A DNA stretch of 5,184 bases, taken from positions 1 to 5,184 of the forward strand of contig CANRBO010000079.1 in assembly GCA_947628885.1 (NCBI GenBank), read 5' to 3'. Positions 1 through 5,184 of this stretch are shown here, in pieces. Source of the stretch: an uncultured Clostridia bacterium (GTDB lineage Bacteria; Bacillota; Clostridia; TANB77; CAG-508). A program made the position numbers and the translations under genes. The first letter of the stretch is position 1, and each line of letters opens with the position of its first letter. A model generated the notes under the pieces. It searched no databases. It saw only the letters and a program-made list of their open reading frames with translations, and had not been told where the DNA came from.

Positions 1-337
<337 letters not shown>

Positions 338-393
338 TTATAATTTTTCAAAATTCGCTTGTTTGATGTAAATCCTACATCTCGGTACTCTGA

Positions 394-469
394 AAAGCTT
401 AATATTTTACTGCATATTTTTAACTTTTTATGATTTAAATATGCCATTTTAGCTAATAATATAAGCTTT
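394..469 (-). promoter_or_regulatory. Nested inverted repeats in the rpsL-rpsG spacer (candidate structured rpsG leader)
   Basis: Two inverted repeats are nested. The outer arms are 394-406 (AAAGCTTAATATT) and 458-469 (AATATAAGCTTT), complementary over 12 bp with one bulged A. The inner arms are 412-419 (GCATATTT) and 437-444 (AAATATGC), a perfect 8-bp match. As minus-strand RNA this gives a two-tier hairpin with an asymmetric internal loop of 13 and 5 nt. A further small hairpin, GATGTA/TACATC, lies at 365-381. In E. coli, S7 represses its own operon by binding the rpsL-rpsG intercistronic RNA; a similar role here is inference, and the pairing was found by eye in AT-rich sequence. Confidence 0.45.
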
Positions 470-492
470 CCCGCATAATGCAATCTATATAA

Positions 493-521
493 AATTTAAG
501 TACTAACTTAATCATTATCAA
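493..521 (-). promoter_or_regulatory. Possible sigma-A promoter ahead of the structured rpsG leader
   Basis: On the minus strand, TTGATA (516-521) and TAAATT (493-498) are separated by 17 bp, each matching consensus at about four or five of six positions. A transcript would start near 486 and carry a leader of about 200 nt, including the hairpin at 394-469, before rpsG. The match is moderate and the AT background makes chance likely. Confidence 0.3.
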
Positions 522-562
522 TTACATTATACTATTCTTCTATTTTTATGAAAAGCTACGTC

Positions 563-664
563 TTACGGCGTTAACCTGCGATGAAAATCTTTTCGATATA
601 CAATTGGTTGGCCTTGTAATACTTGCTTTTGATAAAAATAACTTTCATACAAATGCTTTTTCAT
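563..664 (-). CDS. Possible 33-aa reading frame after rpsL
   Basis: An ATG 10 nt past the rpsL stop opens a 33-codon frame beginning MKKHLYESYFYQKQ and ending YRKDFHRRLTP. The peptide is basic and rich in tyrosine and glutamine. I recognise no family. No Shine-Dalgarno sequence precedes the ATG. Its 3' end lies in a locally GC-rich patch (about 555-580) and uses codons (CGA, CGC, AGG, ACG, CCG) uncommon in the neighbouring genes. It could be a chance frame, a remnant of a longer gene, or structured RNA. It is listed because the composition differs clearly from the surrounding spacer. Confidence 0.15.
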   Translation of the reverse strand: MKKHLYESYFYQKQVLQGQPIVYRKDFHRRLTP

Positions 665-674
665 CAAAATGTGC

Positions 675-1088
675 TTATTTTTTAGGTTTTTTAGCTCCAT
701 ACTTTGACCTTGCTTGCATTCTGTCTTTAACTCCGGCAGTATCAAGAGTTCCCCTAATAATGTGGTATCTAACACCTGGAAGATCTTTTACTCTTCCGCC
801 TCTTATAAGAACAACGCTGTGCTCTTGTAAGTTGTGTCCTTCACCAGGAATATAAGATGTTACTTCATAACCATTTGAAAGTCTTACCCTAGCAACTTTT
901 CTTAATGCTGAGTTTGGCTTTTTAGGTGTAACTGTTTTAACAACTGTACAAACTCCCCTTTTTTGTGGTGACCTTCTGTCTGTTTGTCTATTTTTCATAG
1001 TGTTAAATCCATGTTGAAGGGCTGGAGATTTTGACTTTGTTGTTGGAGTCTTTCTTCCTTTTCTTACTAATTGATTAATTGTTGGCAC
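675..1088 (-). CDS. rpsL: 30S ribosomal protein S12
   Basis: S12 sits at the 30S decoding centre and helps monitor codon-anticodon pairing. The 137-aa product is complete: N-terminal [13 protein letters not shown], then a Firmicutes-type extension loop (about 17-40), then the conserved core PQKRGVCT (41-48), [11 protein letters not shown] (54-64), [11 protein letters not shown] (82-92) and [13 protein letters not shown] (97-109), ending [12 protein letters not shown]. Lys56 and Lys101 correspond to E. coli Lys43 and Lys88, the classic streptomycin-resistance positions, and both are wild type. Asp102 corresponds to the aspartate methylthiolated by RimO in some bacteria. The start is GTG at 1086-1088, supported by AGGAGGTGA 7 nt upstream. 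A good promoter lies about 115 nt upstream. The upstream neighbour is an unrelated protein rather than rpoC, so this looks like the head of its operon. Confidence 0.98.
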   Translation of the reverse strand: MPTINQLVRKGRKTPTTKSKSPALQHGFNTMKNRQTDRRSPQKRGVCTVVKTVTPKKPNSALRKVARVRLSNGYEVTSYIPGEGHNLQEHSVVLIRGGRVKDLPGVRYHIIRGTLDTAGVKDRMQARSKYGAKKPKK

Positions 1089-1095
1089 TTAAATT

Positions 1096-1104
1096 TCACC
1101 TCCT
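1096..1104 (-). promoter_or_regulatory. Ribosome binding site of rpsL
   Basis: The minus strand reads AGGAGGTGA, an almost full anti-16S match, 7 nt before the GTG at 1088. It decides this start. Confidence 0.88.
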
Positions 1105-1154
1105 ATTTTAAATTTTTATTATTTTTACAAATATTAACAAGGTAATTTTTGAAA

Positions 1155-1214
1155 AAAATAATAACTGTTATCTATAATGTATAATATTACATTATAAAAT
1201 AACAGTATTATTTT
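1155..1214 (-). promoter_or_regulatory. Long AT-rich palindrome at the rpsL transcription start, followed by a U-run
   Basis: The core arms are ACTGTTAT (1164-1171) with ATAACAGT (1199-1206), and TATAATGTA (1173-1181) with TACATTATA (1188-1196), around a 6-nt loop (1182-1187) with a 1-by-2 internal mismatch. Skipping one base at 1163, pairing continues for 8 more bp out to 1155 and 1214, overlapping the -10 box. On the minus strand the core is followed by TATTA and seven Ts (1152-1158). It may be an operator, a 5' mRNA hairpin, an attenuator, or a terminator for transcripts arriving from the upstream gene. The stem is nearly all A-T, so its strength as a terminator is uncertain. Confidence 0.55.
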
Positions 1215-1238
1215 ATCATCTATTGGCTCAAAAGTCAA
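1210..1238 (-). promoter_or_regulatory. Sigma-A promoter of rpsL
   Basis: The minus strand has TTGACT (1233-1238), a 17-bp spacer and TAAAAT (1210-1215), preceded by TGA as an extended -10. Both hexamers match consensus at five of six positions. The transcript should start near 1203, inside the palindrome at 1155-1214, and give a leader of about 115 nt before rpsL. This is the best promoter in the window. Confidence 0.8.
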
Positions 1239-1256
1239 TTGTTTTTTGCTTTTTTA

Positions 1257-1388
1257 TTAATAAATTTTTGGTATAAATTTATCGTTTAAATTAATGTGTC
1301 TTTTGATTGCTTTACAAAATTGTTTTTCACTTGATGAAATTTTGGTTTGCTCATATTCTCTTAATTGGATACTATATGTCACGTTCAT
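1257..1388 (-). CDS. Possible 43-aa small protein overlapping the end of the 455-aa gene
   Basis: An ATG at 1386-1388 opens a 43-codon frame that overlaps the upstream gene by 17 nt in another frame and ends in tandem TAA TAA. The peptide begins MNVTYSIQLREYEQTK, continues SSSEKQFCKAIKRH (about 18-31) and ends NDKFIPKIY. It is basic, with codons typical of the window, and fills the space up to the rpsL -35 box. Only GAG, 1 nt before the ATG, resembles a Shine-Dalgarno, so translation would depend on coupling to the upstream gene. It could also be a frame-shifted C-terminal tail of that gene, although an in-frame TAG two codons before the ATG leaves only a few bases for such a shift. No family is recognised. 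Confidence 0.35.
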   Translation of the reverse strand: MNVTYSIQLREYEQTKISSSEKQFCKAIKRHINLNDKFIPKIY

Positions 1389-2739
1389 ACTCTAAAGTTT
1401 TTATTGGTTTTTCTTCTTCTTTTGAAACGCCTGCTTGAACTGGAGGTACGTTTTGTTGTTTTACTTTATTAATTTGATGCATCTTATCATATCCTTCTTG
1501 TATTTTTGCTTTCACTTGATTATTATACTCTGGATCAACTTCTCTGTGTAGTGCTTCTATAAATGGATCAATTTCAGGTTGTTCAAATTTTTCTAAAGAT
1601 GTTTTTATTGGATTTGGAACCTCTTGTTCTGTTTGTGCTTGTGTTGGTTTTTGTTCTGGTTTTTTTGGTGTCTCTTCTGTGCTTTCTCCTTTTGATGGCA
1701 TTTCATCTGATTTTGATTCATCTTTGCCTTTAATTTTCGACCCTATATTTTTAACAAAGTTTACAAATTTGCTCCATATATTTCTTGGTGAAAATTTTTT
1801 ATATTTCGACAATGCTTTACCAGCAGATTCAGCACTTGTGCTGTGTGGGTCTTCTCCGTCTTCATGAGAACCAGCTCCTTCACTATGTGAATCTCCTTTG
1901 TCTTCATGAGAACCAACTTCTCCACTGTTTGAATCTCCTTTGCCCTCATGAGAACCAGCTCCTTCACTATGTGGATTATCGTCTTCTATGCTTGAGCCTA
2001 TAATAGCCTTTTTCATTTTTTCTATTTCTTCATCTGTTGTTTTTTTACCTTCTATGTCAGGATTAGACTCTGTACGCTCACCGTTTGATTTTCCTTCTGC
2101 TACTTTACCCTCAGGTTTATTTATTATACTTTGTCTATGTTTTATTACTCCTTGGTGTATTGCGTCCCAGTCATGATCAGTAAATAACATTCTCCATGCA
2201 TAGTTAGCATATGAAGCTCTTGCGTCTAAATCAGCTATTTTCCTATCAATTTCTCTTATTGTTTTTATGTGTTTATCTATAACTTTTTTAAGATTATCTC
2301 TATCAATTAATAATTGGTTGTGTGTATTATTATCCATTCCCATTGTTTTTTCTTCAGTTAATCGAGCCATTATACTTTTATATTCTTTTCTGCACATTTT
2401 AAGCGCTGTTTTAGTAGAATCTTTTTCTTTTTGTAATTTCACTATTCTACTTCTATAACCATTTTTTTCATCTCTTATTTTTTCTCTAATTTTACTTATT
2501 TGATCTTTGTATTTTGAATAGCCTCGTAAATTTTCCAACATTTCATTTGCTTCTTTTATCTCTTTTTGAAGTTGCGCTTTTTGTTCAGGTTTTTCAGTTC
2601 TCTCTGCAAGTTGAGATTTGCCATTAATTTCCTTTTGAAAATTTTCAATATAAGTCTGCATCTCTTGTTCTGACATTGATGAACATCTTGCATCAATTAT
2701 CTTATAGTTTTTTTCTAATTGATTTGTTACTTCACTCAT
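1372..2739 (-). CDS. Coiled-coil and low-complexity protein of unknown function (455 aa)
   Basis: I do not recognise a family. Residues about 22-175 are rich in Lys, Glu, Gln and regularly spaced Leu/Ile, predicting a long coiled coil. A short more ordered stretch follows, with aromatic residues (YANYAWRMLFTDHDWDAIHQ, 177-196). Residues about 205-245 are charged and probably disordered. A 14-residue repeat containing GSHE occurs three times (257-298). Residues 315-338 (including NIWSKFVNFVKNIGSKIKG) form a basic amphipathic segment. The tail (340-455) is rich in Glu, Lys, Pro and Gln. There is no signal peptide and no clear membrane span, so a cytoplasmic or scaffold role is possible but unproven. 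The ATG start is supported by GAGGT 7 nt upstream. A promoter at 2803-2831 indicates its own transcription unit; the stop is TAG. Confidence 0.85.
   Translation of the reverse strand: MSEVTNQLEKNYKIIDARCSSMSEQEMQTYIENFQKEINGKSQLAERTEKPEQKAQLQKEIKEANEMLENLRGYSKYKDQISKIREKIRDEKNGYRSRIVKLQKEKDSTKTALKMCRKEYKSIMARLTEEKTMGMDNNTHNQLLIDRDNLKKVIDKHIKTIREIDRKIADLDARASYANYAWRMLFTDHDWDAIHQGVIKHRQSIINKPEGKVAEGKSNGERTESNPDIEGKKTTDEEIEKMKKAIIGSSIEDDNPHSEGAGSHEGKGDSNSGEVGSHEDKGDSHSEGAGSHEDGEDPHSTSAESAGKALSKYKKFSPRNIWSKFVNFVKNIGSKIKGKDESKSDEMPSKGESTEETPKKPEQKPTQAQTEQEVPNPIKTSLEKFEQPEIDPFIEALHREVDPEYNNQVKAKIQEGYDKMHQINKVKQQNVPPVQAGVSKEEEKPIKTLEYERDI
1845..1970 (-). repeat. Three 42-bp tandem repeats inside the unknown protein gene
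   Basis: Units at 1845-1886, 1887-1928 and 1929-1970 share the core TTCATGAGAACCA (CTCATGAGAACCA in the third) and similar flanks, with the beginning of a fourth unit at 1971. Because 42 is a multiple of three, the array encodes an in-frame 14-residue acidic Ser/Gly/His/Glu repeat. Copy number could vary between strains without breaking the frame. Confidence 0.9.
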
Positions 2740-2802
2740 AAAATTTACCTCATTTCTTTTTTTATTTTTATTATATTTTGCGTAATTAAATCTTCCATTT
2801 AT

Positions 2803-2831
2803 ATTTTACCACATTTTTATAAATTTTGCAA
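2803..2831 (-). promoter_or_regulatory. Sigma-A promoter of the 455-aa gene
   Basis: The minus strand has TTGCAA (2826-2831), a 17-bp spacer and TAAAAT (2803-2808), with TGG just before the -10 as an extended element. The start would be near 2796, giving a leader of about 57 nt. It lies directly after the terminator at 2849-2871, as expected for a new transcription unit. Confidence 0.6.
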
Positions 2832-2848
2832 GTTTTTGACATTAACAT

Positions 2849-2871
2849 AAAAAAGCCATGCATCTAGCTTT
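2849..2871 (-). terminator. Intrinsic terminator
   Basis: On the minus strand AAAGCTA (2865-2871) pairs with TGGCTTT (2852-2858) around the loop GATGCA, giving a 7-bp stem with one G-U pair, followed by further Ts to make a run of six (2849-2854). It ends the small transcription unit starting near 3052 and would also stop transcripts from trmFO. On the plus strand no T-run follows the hairpin, so it acts in one direction. Confidence 0.7.
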
Positions 2872-3052
2872 CACTAAAACACATAGCTTTACTACTTCTA
2901 ATACTTAATTTATTCCTATGTTATTTTGATTTGCAAAGCAGATGAATAAGCCTAAACATTTACTCATTAAAGTATGACTTTTGATAGCTACAAAGCTTTC
3001 AACTGTTTTAAGCATCTTCATCTTTTGTGTTTTTCCTTAGTTTCCTTTGTAT
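2849..3052 (-). ncRNA. Candidate structured small RNA of about 204 nt, possibly 6S-like
   Basis: A promoter (3059-3088) and terminator (2849-2871) bound this unit. Minus-strand pairings are nested: AAAACACA (3026-3033) with TGTGTTTT (2876-2883); then GATGCTTAA with TTAAGTATT (9 bp, two G-U); then TTGA plus TTTGTAG with TTTGC-AAATCAA (with a 4-nt bulge); then an apical hairpin ATGAGTAA with TTATTCAT. The result is a single long irregular rod with internal loops. Bacterial 6S RNA, which binds RNA polymerase, is about 180-200 nt with a rod and central bubble, so length and topology fit. I could not match conserved 6S positions, and the AT bias raises the chance of spurious pairing. A 38-codon frame (2905-3021) lies inside and is the rival explanation; its nearest AAGGA is 12 nt from the ATG. 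Confidence 0.4.
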
Positions 3053-3058
3053 GATTGC

Positions 3059-3088
3059 ATTATATACCTATATACATTAATATTGCAA
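3059..3088 (-). promoter_or_regulatory. Promoter of the small RNA candidate
   Basis: The minus strand has TTGCAA (3083-3088), an 18-bp spacer and a perfect TATAAT (3059-3064). Transcription would start near 3052. It lies in the trmFO 3' flank, where no protein gene is needed to explain it. Confidence 0.55.
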
Positions 3089-3106
3089 TTACATTTTCAT
3101 TACTTT

Positions 3107-3127
3107 TTGATTACAATTGTATTTCAA
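3107..3127. repeat. Imperfect palindrome upstream of the small RNA promoter
   Basis: The 10-bp perfect palindrome TACAATTGTA (3112-3121) is flanked by TTGA and TTCAA, giving a 21-bp near-palindrome. It sits about 20-45 bp upstream of the -35 box at 3083-3088, a position suited to a regulator site, but it may be chance in AT-rich DNA. It has no T-run, so it is not a convincing trmFO terminator. Confidence 0.25.
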
Positions 3128-3151
3128 ACTAACACTTTATGACTTATAGTC

Positions 3152-4844
3152 TCAAATATTTGTATCAAGGTACCTTAATGCTCTATCTGACAATTTTGTG
3201 TATTTTAATTTTTTATCTTTTACTTTTTTCTTTTCTTTGTTATTTTCACTTACATTTATATTTTCAACTTTCTCTGTACTTTCGTTATCGTCTTTGTTTG
3301 CTCTTTCATTTGTATTGTTATTTGTACTTCCATTAATTATTTCATTTTCTTCTTTATCTAGTTCTTCATCTTCTTCTAATTCTGGCAATATACCATAGTT
3401 AGAATTCATTGGCTGAAAGTTATCATTTGGAGTTGAAATGTACTTTGCTAATGCTCCTATCATAGTTCTTTCATCAAAGATTACTGCTTTTTTATTATTT
3501 TGTTCTTCTGCTTTTGATTTTTTGCATTTTCTTGAATTGGCTTTATTTTGTTCGCATTTATTCGTTTCATCAACTTGCTTTTCACGCATTAACTTATTTG
3601 CTGCATTTATTCCTGCCACAAGTCCTGAACTAATTGATTCCACATATCCTTCTACTCCAGTTATCTGTCCTGCGAAAAACACATTTTTATTTGTTTTCAT
3701 ATTATAAGTGGCATCTAATAAAATACTTGAATTGATGTATGTATTTCTGTGCATTACGCCATATTTTACAAATTCCGCATTTTCTAATGCTGGTATCATT
3801 TGGAATACTCTTTTTTGCTCGCCATATTTTAGATTAGTTTGAAATCCTACCATATTATACAAAGTTGCCTTACTGTTATCTTGTCTTAATTGTACTACTG
3901 CATATGGTCTTTTTCCTGTGCGTGGATCTGTGAATCCTACTGGCTTAAGTGGTCCAAATCTTAGTGTTTCTAATCCCCTTTTTGCCATTATTTCTATTGG
4001 CATACATCCTTCAAATATTTCTCTTTTTTCGAATTCGTGTAATGTTACAATTTCCGCTTCCACCAATTCTTTTACAAAACCTTCATACTCTTGTTTATTC
4101 ATTGGCAGATTTATATAACTTCCTTTTGATATTTTCTCTATTCGTTTTTCCCAGTCTTCTATGCTTTCGTCTTTGCTTCTTTCCTGCTCGTATCTATCTC
4201 CATAAAATGCAATTTCAAAATTTATTGAACTTTTTTCTATTATTGGTGCTGCTGCATCATAAAAGCTAAGTGAATTTTCTCCTATTAAATGTTTTATTCC
4301 TACTGAGAGTGCATCTGATGTAAGTGGTCCTGTTGCTATGATTACAATCCCATGCTCTACTAAATCTTCTATGTAAATTTCATGCTCTTCTTGTTCACTA
4401 GGAATTTTACCATCAATTTCTTTTGCTGAAATCTTATTTTTTTCTTTTTGATTTTCAGCATATTTACTTTTAACTTCCGCTCTAATTACTTCAATTAGCG
4501 GATTGCTTTTTATTTTTTCTGTTACTTTTTTTGAAAATTCTTCTCTATCTACTGCCAATGCCTGTCCTGCTGGCACTTCAGTTTCTTCAGCTGTTTGAAT
4601 TAGCATTGAATCTAATTTCTTCAATTCTTCTTTTAGAAGTCCGCAAGCATTGGTGTGTAACTTTGATTTAAATGAATTGCTACATACTATCTCAGCCAAA
4701 TCTTGATTTGAGTGGGCTGGAGAATATGTATGCGGTTTCATTTCATATAGTTTGACCTTTACTCCTCTTTTGGCGATTTGATATGCAGCTTCACATCCGA
4801 GCCAGTCCACCGCCTATCACAGTTATATACTCTTTTTCATCCAT
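3152..4844 (-). CDS. trmFO: Folate/FAD-dependent tRNA (m5U54) methyltransferase TrmFO, frameshifted near its start
   Basis: TrmFO uses methylenetetrahydrofolate and FAD to make 5-methyluridine at position 54 of the tRNA T-loop. Read with one base removed near 4799-4800, the product is 563 aa: FAD-binding motif VIGGGLAGCEAAYQIAKRG (9-27), LYEMKP (32-37), VCSNS with Cys54 (B. subtilis Cys53), ATGPLTSD, FYDAAAPI, FEGCMPIE with Cys280 (B. subtilis catalytic Cys226), MAKRG, GKRPYAVVQLRQD, VGFQTNLK, YGVMHRNTYINS and AGQITGVEGYVESISSGLVAGINAA in shorter runs. As written, the ATG frame (start 4844, MDEKEY) hits TGA after 17 codons at 4791. The longest open frame begins at GTG 4810 and would lack the GxGxxG motif. 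The usual length is about 435 aa; the excess is three Lys/Glu/Asn-rich insertions (about 124-160, 424-451, 487-548). It lies 89 nt after the helicase gene, so probably co-transcribed. AAGGAG is 32 nt before the ATG, unusually far. Confidence 0.92.
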
Positions 4845-4902
4845 TTTTATTTATCGCACTAAAAGTATACGATTTTCTCCTTATACAAAATATTTAGGTT
4901 TT

Positions 4903-4927
4903 TAATGGCTACCAATAAACCCCATTA
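4903..4927. repeat. Short inverted repeat between the helicase gene and trmFO
   Basis: TAATGG (4903-4908) and CCATTA (4922-4927) form a perfect 6-bp stem with a 13-nt loop, just after the helicase stop on the minus strand. No U-run follows on that strand, so a terminator is doubtful; the 89-nt gap otherwise holds only an isolated AAGGAG at 4877-4882. Confidence 0.25.
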
Positions 4928-4933
4928 CAACTT

Positions 4934-5184
4934 TTATTCAAATAAATTCATGATTTCATCTTTCGATAGTGAGTTGATAAATGTTTCTCTAGTTTGACTT
5001 AACATGTCTTCTGCCAATTTTGCTTTTCTTTCTTGCATATTGTATATTTTTTCTTCAATTGTATTTTTTGTAATTAACTTATAAACTTGTACATTTCTTT
5101 TCTGTCCTATTCTATATGTTCTATCTGTTGCTTGATTTTCGGCTGATAAATTCCACCATGGATCATAATGAATTACTACGTCTG
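4934..5184 (-). CDS. SNF2-family DEAD/DEAH-box helicase, C-terminal end (runs off the window)
   Basis: SNF2 proteins are ATP-driven DNA translocases; bacterial members are linked to transcription recycling (RapA-like), repair or unknown roles. The last 82 residues are visible. They begin within helicase motif V ([11 protein letters not shown], 1-11) and hold motif VI ([20 protein letters not shown], 17-36), with the arginine residues of the R-x-x-R-x-G-Q pattern that contact ATP. The end, [20 protein letters not shown] followed by a short acidic tail, is the usual SNF2 C-terminus. The ATPase lobe and any N-terminal zinc-binding domain lie outside, so the subfamily cannot be named. The stop is TAA. 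The next gene on the strand is trmFO, 89 nt away, with no convincing terminator between. Confidence 0.95.
   Translation of the reverse strand, partial: DVVIHYDPWWNLSAENQATDRTYRIGQKRNVQVYKLITKNTIEEKIYNMQERKAKLAEDMLSQTRETFINSLSKDEIMNLFE

Noticed and set aside
563..775. A 70-aa minus-strand frame overlapping the rpsL end
   Set aside because: Its first half lies inside rpsL in another frame; only the part after the rpsL stop (ATG at 664) was kept, at low confidence.
604..855. Plus-strand 83-aa frame
   Set aside because: It is antisense to the well-conserved rpsL 3' end and has no ribosome binding site.
1350..1374. Read-through of the TAG stop of the 455-aa gene
   Set aside because: Continuing in frame meets TGA after six codons, so there is no in-frame extension; the coding-like sequence downstream is in a different frame.
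1845..1970. CRISPR-like array
   Set aside because: The 42-bp units are contiguous without spacers and in frame within a coding region, so this is a protein repeat.
1679..2458. Plus-strand and alternate-frame ORFs across the 455-aa gene, including a repetitive frame at 1761-1967
   Set aside because: The repetition comes from the 42-bp array being open in several frames; the 455-aa frame has a promoter, ribosome binding site and full length.
3139..4269. Plus-strand frames rich in Leu, Phe and Ser opposite trmFO
   Set aside because: They are antisense shadows of the AT-rich, Lys/Glu-rich trmFO codons; they lack ribosome binding sites and the minus strand has clear TrmFO homology.
4845..4933. 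A separate trmFO promoter
   Set aside because: TATACT and TATAAG are present, but no suitable -35 was found at 16-18 bp; co-transcription with the helicase gene is simpler.

Overview
The window is a strongly AT-rich stretch in which every recognisable gene lies on the minus strand, so the genes read from right to left. It suggests a low-GC Gram-positive bacterium of the Firmicutes, most likely an uncultured clostridial lineage. The evidence is the long Firmicutes-type ribosomal protein S12 (137 aa, about 13 residues longer than in E. coli), a folate-type tRNA methyltransferase TrmFO, strong AGGAGG-like ribosome binding sites, and sigma-A promoters of the TTGACT/TAAAAT kind. TAA, TAG and TGA all serve as stops, so nothing points to an altered code.

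Layout in transcription order: the C-terminal end of a SNF2-family helicase (4934-5184); trmFO (3152-4844), which carries one surplus base in its FAD-binding motif; a roughly 200-nt unit (about 2849-3052) with its own promoter and terminator that folds on paper into a long rod and looks like a small structured RNA, possibly 6S-like; a 455-aa coiled-coil and low-complexity protein of unknown function (1372-2739) with its own promoter and a 42-bp tandem repeat; a possible 43-aa reading frame overlapping its end (1257-1388); then rpsL (675-1088) with a clear promoter and a long palindrome at its transcription start; an unusually long, structured spacer (284-674); and the 5' part of rpsG (1-283), which continues beyond the window.

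Functionally the window joins translation genes (S12 and S7 of the 30S decoding centre and head, probably followed outside by fusA) to a tRNA modification gene, but they sit in separate transcription units. A terminator at 2849-2871 and promoters at 2803-2831 and 1210-1238 separate trmFO, the unknown protein and the ribosomal genes. The most interesting parts are non-coding: the 2849-3052 RNA candidate, the nested inverted repeats ahead of rpsG, and the palindrome at the rpsL start site. All structures were paired by eye and need folding and covariation tests.
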